A stretch of DNA of 14,563 nucleotides from an uncultured Rhodobacter sp. (lineage in GTDB: Bacteria; Pseudomonadota; Alphaproteobacteria; Rhodobacterales; Rhodobacteraceae), in contig CALGTJ010000089.1 of NCBI GenBank assembly GCA_937901435.1, positions 1 to 14,563 on the forward strand, read 5' to 3'. How positions within the stretch are numbered: the stretch's first letter is position 1; each line of letters begins with the position of its first letter. A program made the translations under genes and the position numbers. The notes under the pieces were generated by a model that saw nothing but the letters and a program-made list of their open reading frames with translations, ran no database searches and was not told the DNA's origin. Positions 1 to 9,421 of the stretch are shown one piece after another.

Positions 1-139
1 GATCACTCTCATACCGCAGCCGCCAACCGACCGTGGTGAATAATCCGGGTTAAAGACCTTACAACGCTGGGGTCAATCGGGGTTGCGTTTGAAAGCATGC
101 CACAGGTAAGTCACTTCAACCCTCACGGAAAGGAAAATC

Positions 140-850
140 ATGCGACCCTCTGGCAGAGAACTAAACGAAATGCGTCCCATTGTCATCGAAACGGGCGTGA
201 CCCGCCATGCTGAAGGGTCGTGTTTGATCAAATGCGGCGACACTCACGTCCTGTGCACTGCGACGCTGGAAGAACGCGTACCCCCCTTTCTAAAGAACAC
301 CGGACTGGGTTGGGTCACTGCCGAATACGGGATGCTGCCGCGCGCGACGAACACACGCATGCGGCGCGAGGCAAAGAATGGGCAAAGCGGACGCACACAG
401 GAAATCCAACGCCTGATCGGTCGTGCCCTGCGCGCAGGTGTGGATCGTGTCGCCTTGGGCGAACGTCAGATCACCATCGACTGTGATGTGATTCAGGCTG
501 ATGGCGGCACCCGCTGCGCCTCAATCACCGGCGGCTGGGTCGCGCTAAGCCTTGCGGTTCAAAAGCTGATGAAGGCGGGTGACGTAATTACCAATCCGCT
601 GATGGATAATATTGCCGCTGTCAGTTGTGGCATCTACGCGGGCCAACCTGTGCTGGATCTGGATTATCCTGAGGATAGCGAAGCAGGTGTTGACGGTAAT
701 TTCGTTCTCACCGGGTCTGGTCGTCTGGTAGAGGTGCAAATGTCCGCCGAGGGATCCACCTATTCTCGCGCGCAGATGGATGAACTGCTGGACCTGTCGG
801 AAAAAGGCATCGCCGAATTGGTCGCCGCTCAGAACGCTGCGATTGCCTGA
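140..850 (+). CDS. rph: Ribonuclease PH
   Basis: A phosphorolytic 3'-5' exoribonuclease of the cytoplasm that trims the 3' ends of tRNA precursors, using phosphate and releasing nucleoside diphosphates. The protein is 236 aa, close to the usual ~238. Family hallmarks seen are the [12 protein letters not shown] opening, the arginine-rich stretch at residues 73-99 ([10 protein letters not shown] onward), the phosphate-binding GGTR at 122-125, and the acidic active-site segment [13 protein letters not shown] at 173-185. The ATG at 140 follows an AAGGAA ribosome-binding site at 130-135, which supports this start. It leads a tight plus-strand cluster: rdgB begins on the base after the rph stop. 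In related alphaproteobacteria hrcA often lies divergently upstream, but only 139 bases are present here and I could not identify it. Confidence 0.97.
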   Translation: MRPSGRELNEMRPIVIETGVTRHAEGSCLIKCGDTHVLCTATLEERVPPFLKNTGLGWVTAEYGMLPRATNTRMRREAKNGQSGRTQEIQRLIGRALRAGVDRVALGERQITIDCDVIQADGGTRCASITGGWVALSLAVQKLMKAGDVITNPLMDNIAAVSCGIYAGQPVLDLDYPEDSEAGVDGNFVLTGSGRLVEVQMSAEGSTYSRAQMDELLDLSEKGIAELVAAQNAAIA

Positions 851-1459
851 ATGAGACGGTTTGCCGGGGACAGGCTGGTCATCGCCTCGCATAACGCGGG
901 CAAAATTCGCGAGATTGGCCCTTTGTTAGAGCCGTTTGGCGTGCAGGTTTCCTCTGCCACCGATCACGGACTTGATGAACCGGAAGAAACCGAAAGCACC
1001 TTTGTCGGCAATGCGCGGATCAAGGCGCATTATACAGCAAAAGCCACTGGCTTGCCTGCCCTGTCCGACGATAGCGGGATCACCGTCGACGCGCTTGGCG
1101 GTGATCCAGGCGTCTACACTGCCGATTGGGCTGAAACGCCCGATGGGCGGGATTTTCCGATGGCCATGACACGGGTATGGACCCTACTTGAGGAAAAACA
1201 CGCCCCCCTTCCCCGTCATGCACAATTTCGCTGCACCCTTTGCCTTGCTTGGCCCGATGGGCATGACGAGGTGTTCGAGGGCATCGTTTCCGGGGATCTG
1301 GTCTGGCCAATGCGCGGTGACCTTGGGTTCGGTTTCGACCCTATCTTTCGCCCTTTGGGATATTCTGAAACCTTCGGTGAGATGGACCCAACCCAAAAAC
1401 ACGGCATGAGTCATCGCGCTGATGCTTTCGCCAAACTTGTCGCAGGTTGTTTTGCCTGA
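851..1459 (+). CDS. rdgB: RdgB/HAM1 family non-canonical purine NTP pyrophosphatase
   Basis: Hydrolyses dITP, ITP and XTP to monophosphates, keeping deaminated purines out of DNA and RNA. The protein is 202 aa, normal for the family. Signature elements in order are SHNAGK (13-18), the metal-binding LSDDSG (71-76), [12 protein letters not shown] (84-95), GFGFDPIF (159-166), FGEM (175-178) and the nucleotide-contacting SHR (187-189). The ATG immediately abuts the rph stop codon (TGA at 848-850), so translational coupling is likely. Its 3' end overlaps the annotated start of hemW by 38 bases, or by 8 bases if hemW really begins at the TTG at 1452. Confidence 0.96.
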   Translation: MRRFAGDRLVIASHNAGKIREIGPLLEPFGVQVSSATDHGLDEPEETESTFVGNARIKAHYTAKATGLPALSDDSGITVDALGGDPGVYTADWAETPDGRDFPMAMTRVWTLLEEKHAPLPRHAQFRCTLCLAWPDGHDEVFEGIVSGDLVWPMRGDLGFGFDPIFRPLGYSETFGEMDPTQKHGMSHRADAFAKLVAGCFA

Positions 1460-2621
1460 AAACTGGCAGACCAACGGCTTTGGCCTTTACCTGCATTGGC
1501 CGTTTTGCATGGCCAAATGCCCCTACTGCGATTTCAACTCGCATGTGGTTGCGTCGATTGACCAAGCCCGATGGAAACGGGCCTATTTGGCCGAAATCGC
1601 CCGTGTTGGGGTCGAAACGCAGGGACGCCTCTTAAACACAGTCTTCTTTGGCGGCGGCACGCCCAGCCTCATGGATGCCGATCTGGTTGCGGATATCCTG
1701 CAGGCCACTCGAACCACCTGGACCACCGCGAACGACCTAGAGGTGACGCTGGAGGCCAATCCAACGTCGATCGAGGCCAACCGCTTTGCCGGATATCGCG
1801 ATGCGGGGGTTAATCGCGTCTCTATCGGAATTCAGGCACTCAACGACGCAGACCTTAGGGCCCTTGGTCGTCTGCACACCGCAGATGAGGCGCTTGCCGC
1901 CTTGGACATCGCCAGAAATACCTTTGATAGGGTCAGTTTTGATCTTATCTATGCGCGACAACATCAAACCTTAGCGCAATGGCGACAGGAGCTGCGTCAA
2001 GCCTTGTCGATGGAACCGACACATCTTTCGATGTATCAACTGACTATCGAAGACGGCACAGCCTTTGGCGATCGCCACAAGCGCGGGCGGCTTTCTGGCC
2101 TGCCAAACGATGACCTTGGAGCTGACCTGTATGAGGCAACCCAAGAGTTGTGCGAGGTTGCCAATCTGCCCGCCTACGAGGTGTCAAATCACGGCAGGCT
2201 GGGTCACGAAAGCCGTCATAACCTGATCTACTGGCGGTCCGGCGATTGGTTGGGCATCGGCCCCGGCGCGCACGGACGTCTGACCCTTGAGGATCAAAGA
2301 TGGTCCACTGATACGTCCTTGGCCCCAACGACGTGGCTGGCAGCCGTTGAAAAGAATGGAAGCGGCGAAAAGACCAGAGAAATCCTGTCACCGCGCGAGA
2401 CGCTGTCAGAGGCCTTGATGATGGGACTGCGGATCACTGAAGGCGTGGATTTGTCAGGGTATCCCTTGCCTGCCGCCTTTATGCAAAAGACCAATGACCT
2501 TGCGGACATCGGCCTTGTGACATTCATGGATCAACGCCTGAAAACAACGGCCTCAGGTCGGCCCTTGATCAATGCAATCCTCAGAGATTTATTCGAAACG
2601 CTGCCTCGATCAGTTGTCTGA
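1422..2621 (+). CDS. hemW: HemW-like radical SAM haem protein
   Basis: A radical-SAM protein related to HemN. Members once called oxygen-independent coproporphyrinogen oxidase are now mostly regarded as haem chaperones (HemW). It has the 4Fe-4S cluster motif CMAKCPYC (C29, C33, C36) followed by DFNSH, the SAM-binding FGGGTPS (76-82), SIGIQ (134-138), and the family segment [12 protein letters not shown]. HemW proteins lack the extra cysteine of true HemN, and here phenylalanine follows the DF position, which favours HemW. Start choice is uncertain: the ATG at 1422 gives 399 aa and a 38-base overlap with rdgB, whereas the in-frame TTG at 1452 has AGGT just upstream and would give [18 protein letters not shown] near the N-terminus, more like the family. 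The 3' end overlaps convergent parB by 12 bases. Confidence 0.93.
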   Translation: MLSPNLSQVVLPENWQTNGFGLYLHWPFCMAKCPYCDFNSHVVASIDQARWKRAYLAEIARVGVETQGRLLNTVFFGGGTPSLMDADLVADILQATRTTWTTANDLEVTLEANPTSIEANRFAGYRDAGVNRVSIGIQALNDADLRALGRLHTADEALAALDIARNTFDRVSFDLIYARQHQTLAQWRQELRQALSMEPTHLSMYQLTIEDGTAFGDRHKRGRLSGLPNDDLGADLYEATQELCEVANLPAYEVSNHGRLGHESRHNLIYWRSGDWLGIGPGAHGRLTLEDQRWSTDTSLAPTTWLAAVEKNGSGEKTREILSPRETLSEALMMGLRITEGVDLSGYPLPAAFMQKTNDLADIGLVTFMDQRLKTTASGRPLINAILRDLFETLPRSVV

Positions 2622-3509
2622 CTGGCCAGAAAGCAACCCACACAACCGATCGAGATCTTCTAACGTTTTGTAACTGATCGTCATCCTTCCTGATTGCAGA
2701 TCTGCGCCGTGATCAATCTGCACCTTCAATCCCAAAGCAGCGGACATGTCGCCCTCTAACGCCAGTGTATCCGCGTCTTTTTCACTGGGCCGGGCGACAT
2801 TGGTTGCGGGCTTACTGACCGGTCCCTTTGCCAGTCGCTCTGCGTCACGGACGGAAAGACCCTTGGACACAATGTGCTTGGCAAGGTCCAACGGATTATC
2901 AGCCGTCACAAGGGCTCTTGCATGTCCTGCCGACAACTGCCCTTTGCGAACCATGTCCTGAATGCCGTCTGGCAGGTTCAACAGGCGCAGCAAATTTGCG
3001 ATGTGACTACGGCTTTTGCCAAGCGCCTCTGCAATCCTTTCCTGCGTATGACCAAAACGATCCATCAGCTGCCGATAGCCAGCTGCCTCTTCCACCGCAT
3101 TCAAATCCGCTCGCTGAATGTTCTCGATGATCGCTATTTCAAGAACTTCAGTCTCGTTATAATCTCGGATCAGGGCCGGAACTTCGTGCAATTGCGCCAT
3201 CTGGGACGCTCGCCACCGACGTTCGCCCGCCACGATTTCGTACATTCCCGGCTGGTTGGGCATATCTCGCAGGATCAGCGGCTGTATGACGCCCTTTTCC
3301 CGAATCGAGTTCGCCAGATCTTCCAGCTGATCCGGGTCAAAGTCGCGTCGTGGCTGATCAACATTTGGTCGGATTTTTTCAATCGCGATCAGACGTTCAC
3401 CCACTGCAGCGGCCGGTATATCACGGGTCTCTTGAACCGGTGCCACATCCGCCATCAAAGCAGAAAGACCACGCCCAAGACCACGCCGTTCAGGTTTTTT
3501 ATCGGCCAT
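2610..3509 (-). CDS. parB: Chromosome partitioning protein ParB
   Basis: CTP-dependent sliding clamp that loads at parS, spreads on the DNA and drives origin segregation with ParA. The protein is 299 aa, typical of chromosomal ParB. In order it has the ParA-contacting N-terminus RRGLGRGLSALMAD (8-21), the CTP-binding GERRWRA motif (95-101), the arginine-containing ENIQRADLNAVEEA (129-142), a helix-turn-helix around 153-176 (HTQERIAEALGKSRSHIANL), and a C-terminal dimerisation tail. ATG at 3509 follows GGGAGA (3514-3519 on the complement). It lies 11 bases downstream of parA in the same operon. Two perfect parS targets lie upstream in the same gene cluster, at 4896-4911 and 6813-6828. The stop overlaps the end of hemW on the opposite strand. 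Confidence 0.98.
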   Translation of the reverse strand: MADKKPERRGLGRGLSALMADVAPVQETRDIPAAAVGERLIAIEKIRPNVDQPRRDFDPDQLEDLANSIREKGVIQPLILRDMPNQPGMYEIVAGERRWRASQMAQLHEVPALIRDYNETEVLEIAIIENIQRADLNAVEEAAGYRQLMDRFGHTQERIAEALGKSRSHIANLLRLLNLPDGIQDMVRKGQLSAGHARALVTADNPLDLAKHIVSKGLSVRDAERLAKGPVSKPATNVARPSEKDADTLALEGDMSAALGLKVQIDHGADLQSGRMTISYKTLEDLDRLCGLLSGQSDN

Positions 3510-3520
3510 CGTCTGTCTCC

Positions 3521-4330
3521 CTATGATTTAACCGCGACTTGGCGCGCAATCAATTCCTGTGCCAAAGCCCGGTATGCCATGCTGCCTTTGGAATTCGTAT
3601 CGTAATCCAGAACCGGGATCGAGAAAGATGGTGATTCACTGATCCGAACATTCCGCGGAATCATCGTTTTGAATACCAGATCACCCAAGTTGTCCCGCGC
3701 GTCTGTCTCAACCTGCTGAGACAGGTTGTTCCGGCGATCATACATCGTTAGCACGACGCCCTCTATTCGCAGATTGGGATTCGCGCTTTGCCGAACCTCC
3801 CGGATTGTCAACATAAGCTGCGACAGGCCTTCAAGCGCATAGAATTCAGATTGCAGAGGCACCAGAACAGAGTCCGCCGCAACCATTCCGTTTACGGTCA
3901 ACAGGCTAAGCGAGGGGGGGCAGTCGATAAGGACATAATCCAGTTCAAATTGATCAATTGCCGGCTGCCGTAGGGCATCATGCAAAAGATAACTGCGCTT
4001 TTCGTTTGAAACGAGCTCGATATCCGCAGAACTCAGATCCGTTGTTGCAGGCGCAATCCAGAGGCCATCAATTCCAGTGGCGTGCATGACTTTTTCCAGC
4101 GGCGCATCCTCTAGCAGCAGGTCATATGTCGTGACATGGCGATCCTGCATCTGAAGGCCAAGCCCGGTTGATGCGTTCCCTTGCGGATCCAGATCCACCA
4201 AAAGCACGTTATACCCGTCTTCGACCAAGGCCGCGCCAAGGTTGATCGTCGTTGTTGTTTTACCCACACCGCCTTTTTGATTGGCGACCGCAATGATCTT
4301 GGGGCGACTTGACCGAATGGGATCATGCAC
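3521..4330 (-). CDS. parA: Chromosome partitioning ATPase ParA
   Basis: Deviant-Walker ATPase (MinD/ParA/Soj family) that binds nucleoid DNA as an ATP dimer and is displaced by ParB, pulling the origin region poleward. Numbered from the start chosen here, the protein has the deviant Walker A KGGVGKTT at 19-26 with the signature first lysine, the A' motif DLDPQGN at 46-52, and Walker B LIDCPPS around 134-140. The longest frame starts with a TTG at 4345. I prefer the GTG at 4330, giving 269 aa, because GGAG (4339-4342 on the complement) sits nine bases upstream of it and because it overlaps the rsmG stop by only eight bases. No ATG is available in this stretch. Co-transcribed with rsmG upstream and parB downstream. 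Confidence 0.94.
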   Translation of the reverse strand: MHDPIRSSRPKIIAVANQKGGVGKTTTTINLGAALVEDGYNVLLVDLDPQGNASTGLGLQMQDRHVTTYDLLLEDAPLEKVMHATGIDGLWIAPATTDLSSADIELVSNEKRSYLLHDALRQPAIDQFELDYVLIDCPPSLSLLTVNGMVAADSVLVPLQSEFYALEGLSQLMLTIREVRQSANPNLRIEGVVLTMYDRRNNLSQQVETDARDNLGDLVFKTMIPRNVRISESPSFSIPVLDYDTNSKGSMAYRALAQELIARQVAVKS

Positions 4331-4952
4331 GTGCGAGGTCTCCAATTTTTAGTATGACAGAGTCAGGATGAGTCAGGCTTTGGCTTTTTTCAATCGAGAA
4401 CGTCCAGTTTTCAAGTGCCAAGTCAACTTCGGTTTGCCAGTTCTCTCCCTTTAGCAAAATCGCGACGCCGTCATTTGCCATATGCCTTTCGACGTAGCCC
4501 AGCAACTTCGGTAAGGGTGCAAGAGCGCGTGCAGAAACAACACTGGCATTCTGAGGTGGAGATTCTTCGATACGGCGAGACAAGATATTGACCTTAACAC
4601 CAGTAGAACGAGAAACTGTTCGCAAGAACTCGCATTTTCTGATGTCGCTTTCCATACAGGTCACAAGGACATCCGGTGCCAGATCCTTTGCCATGATTGC
4701 CACCACCATCCCCGGAAAGCCTCCGCCGGTTCCCAAATCTGTCCAATTGCCACACTGTACGCGAGATACTCGGAATGCCTCTGCCGATTCGACAAAATGG
4801 CGGGTCCAAAGATCATCAATGGTCGATTTCGCCACAAGATTGATGACTTTGTTCCATTTGACAATCAAATCGGCATAGGTTTCCAAGCGCTCGATTGTTT
4901 CACGTGAAACACCATAGGCGTTTTGGAAGCCTGAACCATCGGAACTGGCCAT
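4323..4952 (-). CDS. rsmG: 16S rRNA (guanine-N7) methyltransferase RsmG (GidB)
   Basis: SAM-dependent methyltransferase that makes m7G at the 530 loop of 16S rRNA (G527 in E. coli numbering); loss gives low-level streptomycin resistance in several bacteria. The protein is 209 aa. It shows the family N-terminus GVSRETIERLETYADLIVKW, NKVINLVA (34-41), RHFVESA (51-57), the SAM-binding loop DLGTGGGFPG (72-81) and VSARALAPLPKLL. A GTG one codon upstream (4955) is possible, but the ATG at 4952 forms a TGATG stop-start junction with mnmG and suggests coupled translation. Codons 14-19 (GVSRET) lie on a perfect parS palindrome. Part of the mnmE-mnmG-rsmG-parA-parB unit. Confidence 0.96.
   Translation of the reverse strand: MASSDGSGFQNAYGVSRETIERLETYADLIVKWNKVINLVAKSTIDDLWTRHFVESAEAFRVSRVQCGNWTDLGTGGGFPGMVVAIMAKDLAPDVLVTCMESDIRKCEFLRTVSRSTGVKVNILSRRIEESPPQNASVVSARALAPLPKLLGYVERHMANDGVAILLKGENWQTEVDLALENWTFSIEKSQSLTHPDSVILKIGDLARA
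4896..4911. promoter_or_regulatory. parS: parS centromere site, within rsmG
   Basis: TGTTTCACGTGAAACA is the exact 16-bp palindromic ParB target. It overlaps codons 13-19 of rsmG, encoding GVSRET on the minus strand. Lies about 5.3 kb from the origin candidate and in the same operon as parB. Confidence 0.95.
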
Positions 4953-6829
4953 CACGCAGACTTCTTTCGGTCTAAACGACGCAAACTCGCCAATATCAAA
5001 GTCAACGCCGCCGGTGTCATACCCTCTATTCGACCCGCTTGACCCAAACTCGTTGGTCGGGCCTTACATAGCTTTTCCTTTAGCTCGTTTGATAAACCAG
5101 ACAGACCATCAAATGCAAAGTCAGTTGGAATTTCAAAGCTTTCATCCCGCTTCAATGCTGCCACATCATTTGACTGACGCGCAATGTATTGGGAATAAGT
5201 CGCATCGCGCGAGATCTGAGCCTGAAATTCAGGGTCAATCGTTCTAAATTTTTCATCAAGCACAAACAGGTCCGAAAAAGTAATATCTGGAAACGCTAAG
5301 AGATCCAATGCCGTTCGCCTTTTGCCGTCTTCCTTTTGTGCGAAACCCTTGGAGTTCAAATCGGTTGGCGTAAAGTACTCTTCTTTCAGCATCTGTGTCG
5401 CCGCGCCAATCTTTGACAGCTTCTCGCTAAATGCCGCCCAACGGTGTTCCCCAACACAGCCAAGCGCATATCCAAAGCCCGTAAGACGTTGATCAGCGTT
5501 ATCCGCACGTAGTGACAGTCGATATTCCGCCCTCGAGGTAAACATTCTGTAAGGTTCGTTCACACCGCGTGTGATCAAATCATCGATCATGACACCAATA
5601 TATGAAGACGATCGGTCAAATAGAGCAGGCTCACGCTCTGTCGCCACAAGCGCCGCGTTAAGGCCCGCCACCATGCCTTGAGCCGCCGCCTCTTCATATC
5701 CGGTGGTGCCATTGATCTGACCTGCCAGAAAGAGCCCTGGAACATCAAGTAGACGAAGCTGGTTATTCAATGCACGAGGATCGATGTAGTCATATTCAAT
5801 TGCGTATCCCGGTTGCAGGATTTTGGAATTCTCCAGTCCCTCCATGGAATGCACATATTCAATCTGAACATCCAACGGCAAAGACGTCGAGATTCCATTT
5901 GGGTAAACTGTATGATCGTCCAACCCTTCTGGTTCCAGGAACACCTGATGCGATTCTTTATCAGCGAATCGCACCACCTTATCTTCGATAGATGGGCAAT
6001 ACCGTGGACCAACGCCGTCAATCTGACCACCATACATCGCGGATCTATTAAGGTTCTGCCGAATGATATCATGTGTCTTTGTGTTCGTGTGAGTGATGCC
6101 GCAGGAAACCTGCTTTGCAACAACGGACTTGGACAGAAACGAAAACAGAGTTGGATCGTCGTCTCCGGGCTGGTCACCAAGTCGATCCCAATCAATCGTG
6201 CGTCCATCGAGACGAGGCGGCGTCCCCGTTTTGAGCCGCCCAAGCGGTATACCAAAGCCATCCAACCGATCAGCGAGACGTACAGATGGTTTCTCTCCCC
6301 ATCTTCCACCAGAACGTTGTTCTTGTCCGATGTGGATCACGCCGCGCAAAAAGGTTCCCGTGGTCAGGATGACAGATCGGGTGACGAGTTTGGTTCCGTC
6401 AGCCAACTCAACGCCGCAGCAGTGGGTGCCGTCCATAATCAGGTCAACAACTTCACCGATAACAGTGGTCAAATGTTCAGTGTTTTGCACTACGGATTGG
6501 ATAGCGTGACGATAGAGTTTTCGGTCAGCCTGCGCCCGCGGGCCTTGCACAGCCGGCCCCTTACGACGATTTAATAATCTAAACTGAATGCCAGCTTGAT
6601 CAGCCGCCCATCCCATGACCCCGTCCAATGCGTCTATCTCTCGAACAAGGTGGCCTTTACCAAGACCCCCAATTGCGGGATTGCAAGACATTACACCGAT
6701 TCCATCAAACGTCAGCGAGATCAACACGGTCTTTGTGCCCAGTCGTGCAGACGCTAATGCTGCCTCGACTCCGGCATGACCGCCGCCAATGACGGCAACG
6801 TCAAAGTCATAGTGTTTCACGTGAAACAT
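4952..6829 (-). CDS. mnmG: tRNA uridine-5-carboxymethylaminomethyl modification enzyme MnmG (GidA)
   Basis: FAD enzyme that, as a complex with MnmE, installs the (carboxymethyl)aminomethyl group on wobble uridine 34 of tRNAs reading two-codon family boxes. The protein is 625 aa, normal length. It has the dinucleotide-binding [10 protein letters not shown] (15-24), SCNPAIGG with the conserved cysteine C49, RYCPSIEDK with a second conserved cysteine C278, [16 protein letters not shown] (370-385), and [18 protein letters not shown] downstream. The start ATG is the end of a perfect parS site, so the protein opens with MFHVKH. GGAAAG, within the last codons of mnmE, may serve as the ribosome-binding site. 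Only three bases separate it from the mnmE stop, so it is tightly coupled to its functional partner. Confidence 0.98.
   Translation of the reverse strand: MFHVKHYDFDVAVIGGGHAGVEAALASARLGTKTVLISLTFDGIGVMSCNPAIGGLGKGHLVREIDALDGVMGWAADQAGIQFRLLNRRKGPAVQGPRAQADRKLYRHAIQSVVQNTEHLTTVIGEVVDLIMDGTHCCGVELADGTKLVTRSVILTTGTFLRGVIHIGQEQRSGGRWGEKPSVRLADRLDGFGIPLGRLKTGTPPRLDGRTIDWDRLGDQPGDDDPTLFSFLSKSVVAKQVSCGITHTNTKTHDIIRQNLNRSAMYGGQIDGVGPRYCPSIEDKVVRFADKESHQVFLEPEGLDDHTVYPNGISTSLPLDVQIEYVHSMEGLENSKILQPGYAIEYDYIDPRALNNQLRLLDVPGLFLAGQINGTTGYEEAAAQGMVAGLNAALVATEREPALFDRSSSYIGVMIDDLITRGVNEPYRMFTSRAEYRLSLRADNADQRLTGFGYALGCVGEHRWAAFSEKLSKIGAATQMLKEEYFTPTDLNSKGFAQKEDGKRRTALDLLAFPDITFSDLFVLDEKFRTIDPEFQAQISRDATYSQYIARQSNDVAALKRDESFEIPTDFAFDGLSGLSNELKEKLCKARPTSLGQAGRIEGMTPAALTLILASLRRLDRKKSA
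6813..6828. promoter_or_regulatory. parS: parS centromere site, at the mnmG start
   Basis: A second perfect TGTTTCACGTGAAACA. It covers the first codons of mnmG, so that protein begins MFHVKH; the start codon ATG occupies 6827-6829. It lies about 3.4 kb from the origin candidate, the nearer of the two sites. Confidence 0.95.
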
Positions 6830-6832
6830 TCC

Positions 6833-8122
6833 TTACTTTCCGATGCAAAATCGCATGAAGATTTCATCGAGTATATGCTCTACATCCACACGTCCGACAA
6901 GTGAGTCGAGGGCACGAACCGCAATACGAAGCTCTTCTGCGGCAAGATCAAAACGGTCTTCCCCTCTTTGCACCTCGTTCAAACAGGCCTCAACCTCGTC
7001 AATCGCGCAAAGAATCGATACACGGTGCCTTTCTTGAATTGCCACGCCAACTGTGGCAACGCGAGAGGCAAAATTCTCTGTCACTTTTTTGATCAGCCAA
7101 TCGACACCTTGACCGGTCTTACCCGAAATACTTTTTTGGTCGCAACCAGAGATATCACCCTTCGCACGCAGCACAACATCCCCGGCTAACGGTGCTATCA
7201 TTTCCAGCGACTCAGTTGCGTCAATCAGGAACACGCGCATGTCAGCCTGGGCCGCGCGTTCTATTGATCGCTCTATGCCAATCGATTCAACGCTGTCGGT
7301 CGAGTCGCGTAAGCCAGCTGTATCAAGAAAAGTAACCGGCAGACCGTTTAGATCCATCCGAACCTCTATCACATCCCGTGTCGTTCCTGCGATATCAGAT
7401 GTGATCGCCGCGTCCCGACCTGCAAGATAGTTCAAGAGGGTAGATTTTCCGACGTTTGGGACCCCAACGATAGCGACCTCAAACCCGTCGCGCACCCGCT
7501 CTGCAACAGACGACCCGATAGCTTCGTTTTGCAAGTCATCCAGCACAGTGTGCAAAAGTTCTAACACCTCTGGGGTCACATCAATCGGCACATCCTCGTC
7601 GACGAAATCAATTGTTGCCTCAAGAAGCGCGGCTGCACGAATAAGATCCCTTCGCCAAACTTCAACTTTGTCCCCGAGTTTACCTGAAAAAACCCGCAAA
7701 GCTTGAACCCTTTGGGTCTCGGTCTCTGCCTCGATCAAATCTCCTAGACCCTCGACCCGTGCCAGATCCAAGCAATTGTTTTCCAAGGCCCGTCGTGTGA
7801 ACTCGCCTGCCTCTGCCGGTCTTAGCCCTTGATGCTTTGACAGCTCTCTCAACACCACGTTGATAATGGCTGGGCTACCGTGAACGTGAAATTCAACGAT
7901 GTCTTCGCCGGTAAAGCTGGCCCCGTATGCAAACGTCAAAACCAACGCCTCGTCAAGAATCTCTGCCCCGGAATTGCGCAAGGTCCGAATGGCGGTAGAG
8001 CGCGGATTTGGTAGTGAACTGGCCAGAGCACGACCCGCATCAAAGGCCTGAGGCCCAGACACGCGAATGACCGCTACGCCAGATTTTCCCCGCGCCGAGG
8101 CAAGGGCATAAATCGTATCCAT
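6833..8122 (-). CDS. mnmE: tRNA modification GTPase MnmE (TrmE)
   Basis: GTPase partner of MnmG in wobble-uridine modification; dimerises through its G domain and uses a tetrahydrofolate one-carbon unit. The protein is 429 aa, a little shorter than the ~450 of E. coli. It has the N-terminal folate-binding domain ([31 protein letters not shown]), then a G domain with P-loop GVPNVGKST (220-228), TTRD (247-250), DTAG (267-270), a degenerate G4 AKGD (320-323) in place of NKxD, and SGK (333-335). It ends FCIGK with the invariant catalytic cysteine C426. The N-to-A change at the first G4 position is notable, although lysine and aspartate remain. Lies 27 bases after rho and three before mnmG. Confidence 0.97.
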   Translation of the reverse strand: MDTIYALASARGKSGVAVIRVSGPQAFDAGRALASSLPNPRSTAIRTLRNSGAEILDEALVLTFAYGASFTGEDIVEFHVHGSPAIINVVLRELSKHQGLRPAEAGEFTRRALENNCLDLARVEGLGDLIEAETETQRVQALRVFSGKLGDKVEVWRRDLIRAAALLEATIDFVDEDVPIDVTPEVLELLHTVLDDLQNEAIGSSVAERVRDGFEVAIVGVPNVGKSTLLNYLAGRDAAITSDIAGTTRDVIEVRMDLNGLPVTFLDTAGLRDSTDSVESIGIERSIERAAQADMRVFLIDATESLEMIAPLAGDVVLRAKGDISGCDQKSISGKTGQGVDWLIKKVTENFASRVATVGVAIQERHRVSILCAIDEVEACLNEVQRGEDRFDLAAEELRIAVRALDSLVGRVDVEHILDEIFMRFCIGK

Positions 8123-8149
8123 CTGATCAACACCCCCGACGTCCGCGCG

Positions 8150-9421
8150 TTATGTGTTCATCGAATCGAAGAAATCAGAGTTTGATTTGGTCTGCTTCAG
8201 CTTGGACAACAGAAACTCGATAGCATCCGTGGTGCCCATCGGATTCAAAATCCGGCGCAAGACAAAGGTTTTTTGCAGGTCAATTTTATCGACCAACAGT
8301 TCTTCTTTCCGCGTACCAGATTTGAGAATATCCATCGCAGGATATACGCGTTTGTCTGCAACTTTACGGTCCAGCACAATTTCAGAGTTGCCGGTGCCCT
8401 TGAATTCTTCAAAGATCACCTCATCCATGCGGCTGCCAGTGTCGATCAGGGCGGTCGCGATAATCGTCAGAGATCCACCTTCTTCGATGTTACGGGCGGC
8501 ACCAAAAAAGCGTTTTGGCCGTTGCAACGCATTCGCATCCACACCACCCGTCAGAACCTTACCAGACGACGGCACTACTGTGTTGAACGCGCGACCAAGG
8601 CGAGTGATAGAGTCGAGAAGAATAACAACGTCACGCTTATGCTCTACCAGACGCTTGGCCTTCTCGATCACCATTTCAGATACAGCCACGTGACGCGTCG
8701 CCGGCTCGTCAAAGGTCGAGGACACGACCTCGCCTTTGACAGAGCGCTGCATGTCTGTGACTTCCTCGGGCCGTTCGTCGATCAGAAGGACGATCAGATA
8801 ACATTCCGGGTGATTTTTTTCGATCGAGTTTGCAATATTTTGCAGTAGAACCGTTTTACCAGTCCGAGGTGGCGCAACGATCAGACACCGTTGGCCTTTC
8901 CCAATTGGCGAGACCAGATCAATGATACGCGCAGAGCGGTCTTTGATCGTTGGGTCCTGTACTTCCATATTCATGCGTTCGTCAGGATAGAGCGGGGTCA
9001 GGTTATCAAAGGCAACTTTGTGCTTGGCCTTTTCAGGGTTCTCAAAATTGATCGTTTCAACCTTGGTCAGACCAAAATAACGCTCGCTTTCGCGTGGGGC
9101 CCGAATGACGCCAGATACCGTGTCGCCCGTCCGCAGGCTATGCTGTCTGATCATTTCAGGCGATACATAAATATCGTCGGGACCGGGCAAATAGTTCGCT
9201 TCGGGAGAGCGCAAAAATCCGAATCCGTCTTGCAGGACTTCTAGAACGCCATCGCCCCCGATAACCCAATCGTCCTCGGCCTGCTCGCGCAGGATCTGAA
9301 ACATCATATCGCCCTTGCGCATGGTCGAGGCGTTTTCGATTTCCAGTTCTTCCGCCATCGACAACAGGTCTTTGGGGCTTTTGGCTTTGAGATCGGCAAG
9401 ATTCAGGCGGTCTTCGCTCAT
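8150..9421 (-). CDS. rho: Transcription termination factor Rho
   Basis: Hexameric ATP-dependent RNA translocase that ends transcription at C-rich untranslated RNA. The protein is 423 aa, standard length without the large insertions of some phyla. It has an N-terminal helical domain ([19 protein letters not shown]), the cold-shock-like RNA-binding segment [16 protein letters not shown] (65-80), P-loop APPRTGKT (183-190), Walker [17 protein letters not shown] (265-280), the Q-loop region [20 protein letters not shown], and the arginine-finger region [26 protein letters not shown] at 9421 has only a weak upstream Shine-Dalgarno. The 118-base leader holds a 9-bp inverted repeat and a promoter candidate, consistent with a gene that may be autoregulated as rho is in other bacteria (inference). 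Confidence 0.98.
   Translation of the reverse strand: MSEDRLNLADLKAKSPKDLLSMAEELEIENASTMRKGDMMFQILREQAEDDWVIGGDGVLEVLQDGFGFLRSPEANYLPGPDDIYVSPEMIRQHSLRTGDTVSGVIRAPRESERYFGLTKVETINFENPEKAKHKVAFDNLTPLYPDERMNMEVQDPTIKDRSARIIDLVSPIGKGQRCLIVAPPRTGKTVLLQNIANSIEKNHPECYLIVLLIDERPEEVTDMQRSVKGEVVSSTFDEPATRHVAVSEMVIEKAKRLVEHKRDVVILLDSITRLGRAFNTVVPSSGKVLTGGVDANALQRPKRFFGAARNIEEGGSLTIIATALIDTGSRMDEVIFEEFKGTGNSEIVLDRKVADKRVYPAMDILKSGTRKEELLVDKIDLQKTFVLRRILNPMGTTDAIEFLLSKLKQTKSNSDFFDSMNT

Noticed and set aside
1..139. Possible divergent hrcA start (minus-strand ATG at 10-12)
   Set aside because: Only four codons are visible, with no ribosome-binding site and no family residues; no CIRCE element is seen.
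2874..3605. 243-codon plus-strand frame antisense to parB
   Set aside because: It overlaps the clear parB and parA frames and resembles no family; an antisense shadow.
5767..6574. Long open frames in other frames of mnmG on both strands
   Set aside because: They are shadows of the mnmG coding frame, which is unambiguous and full length.
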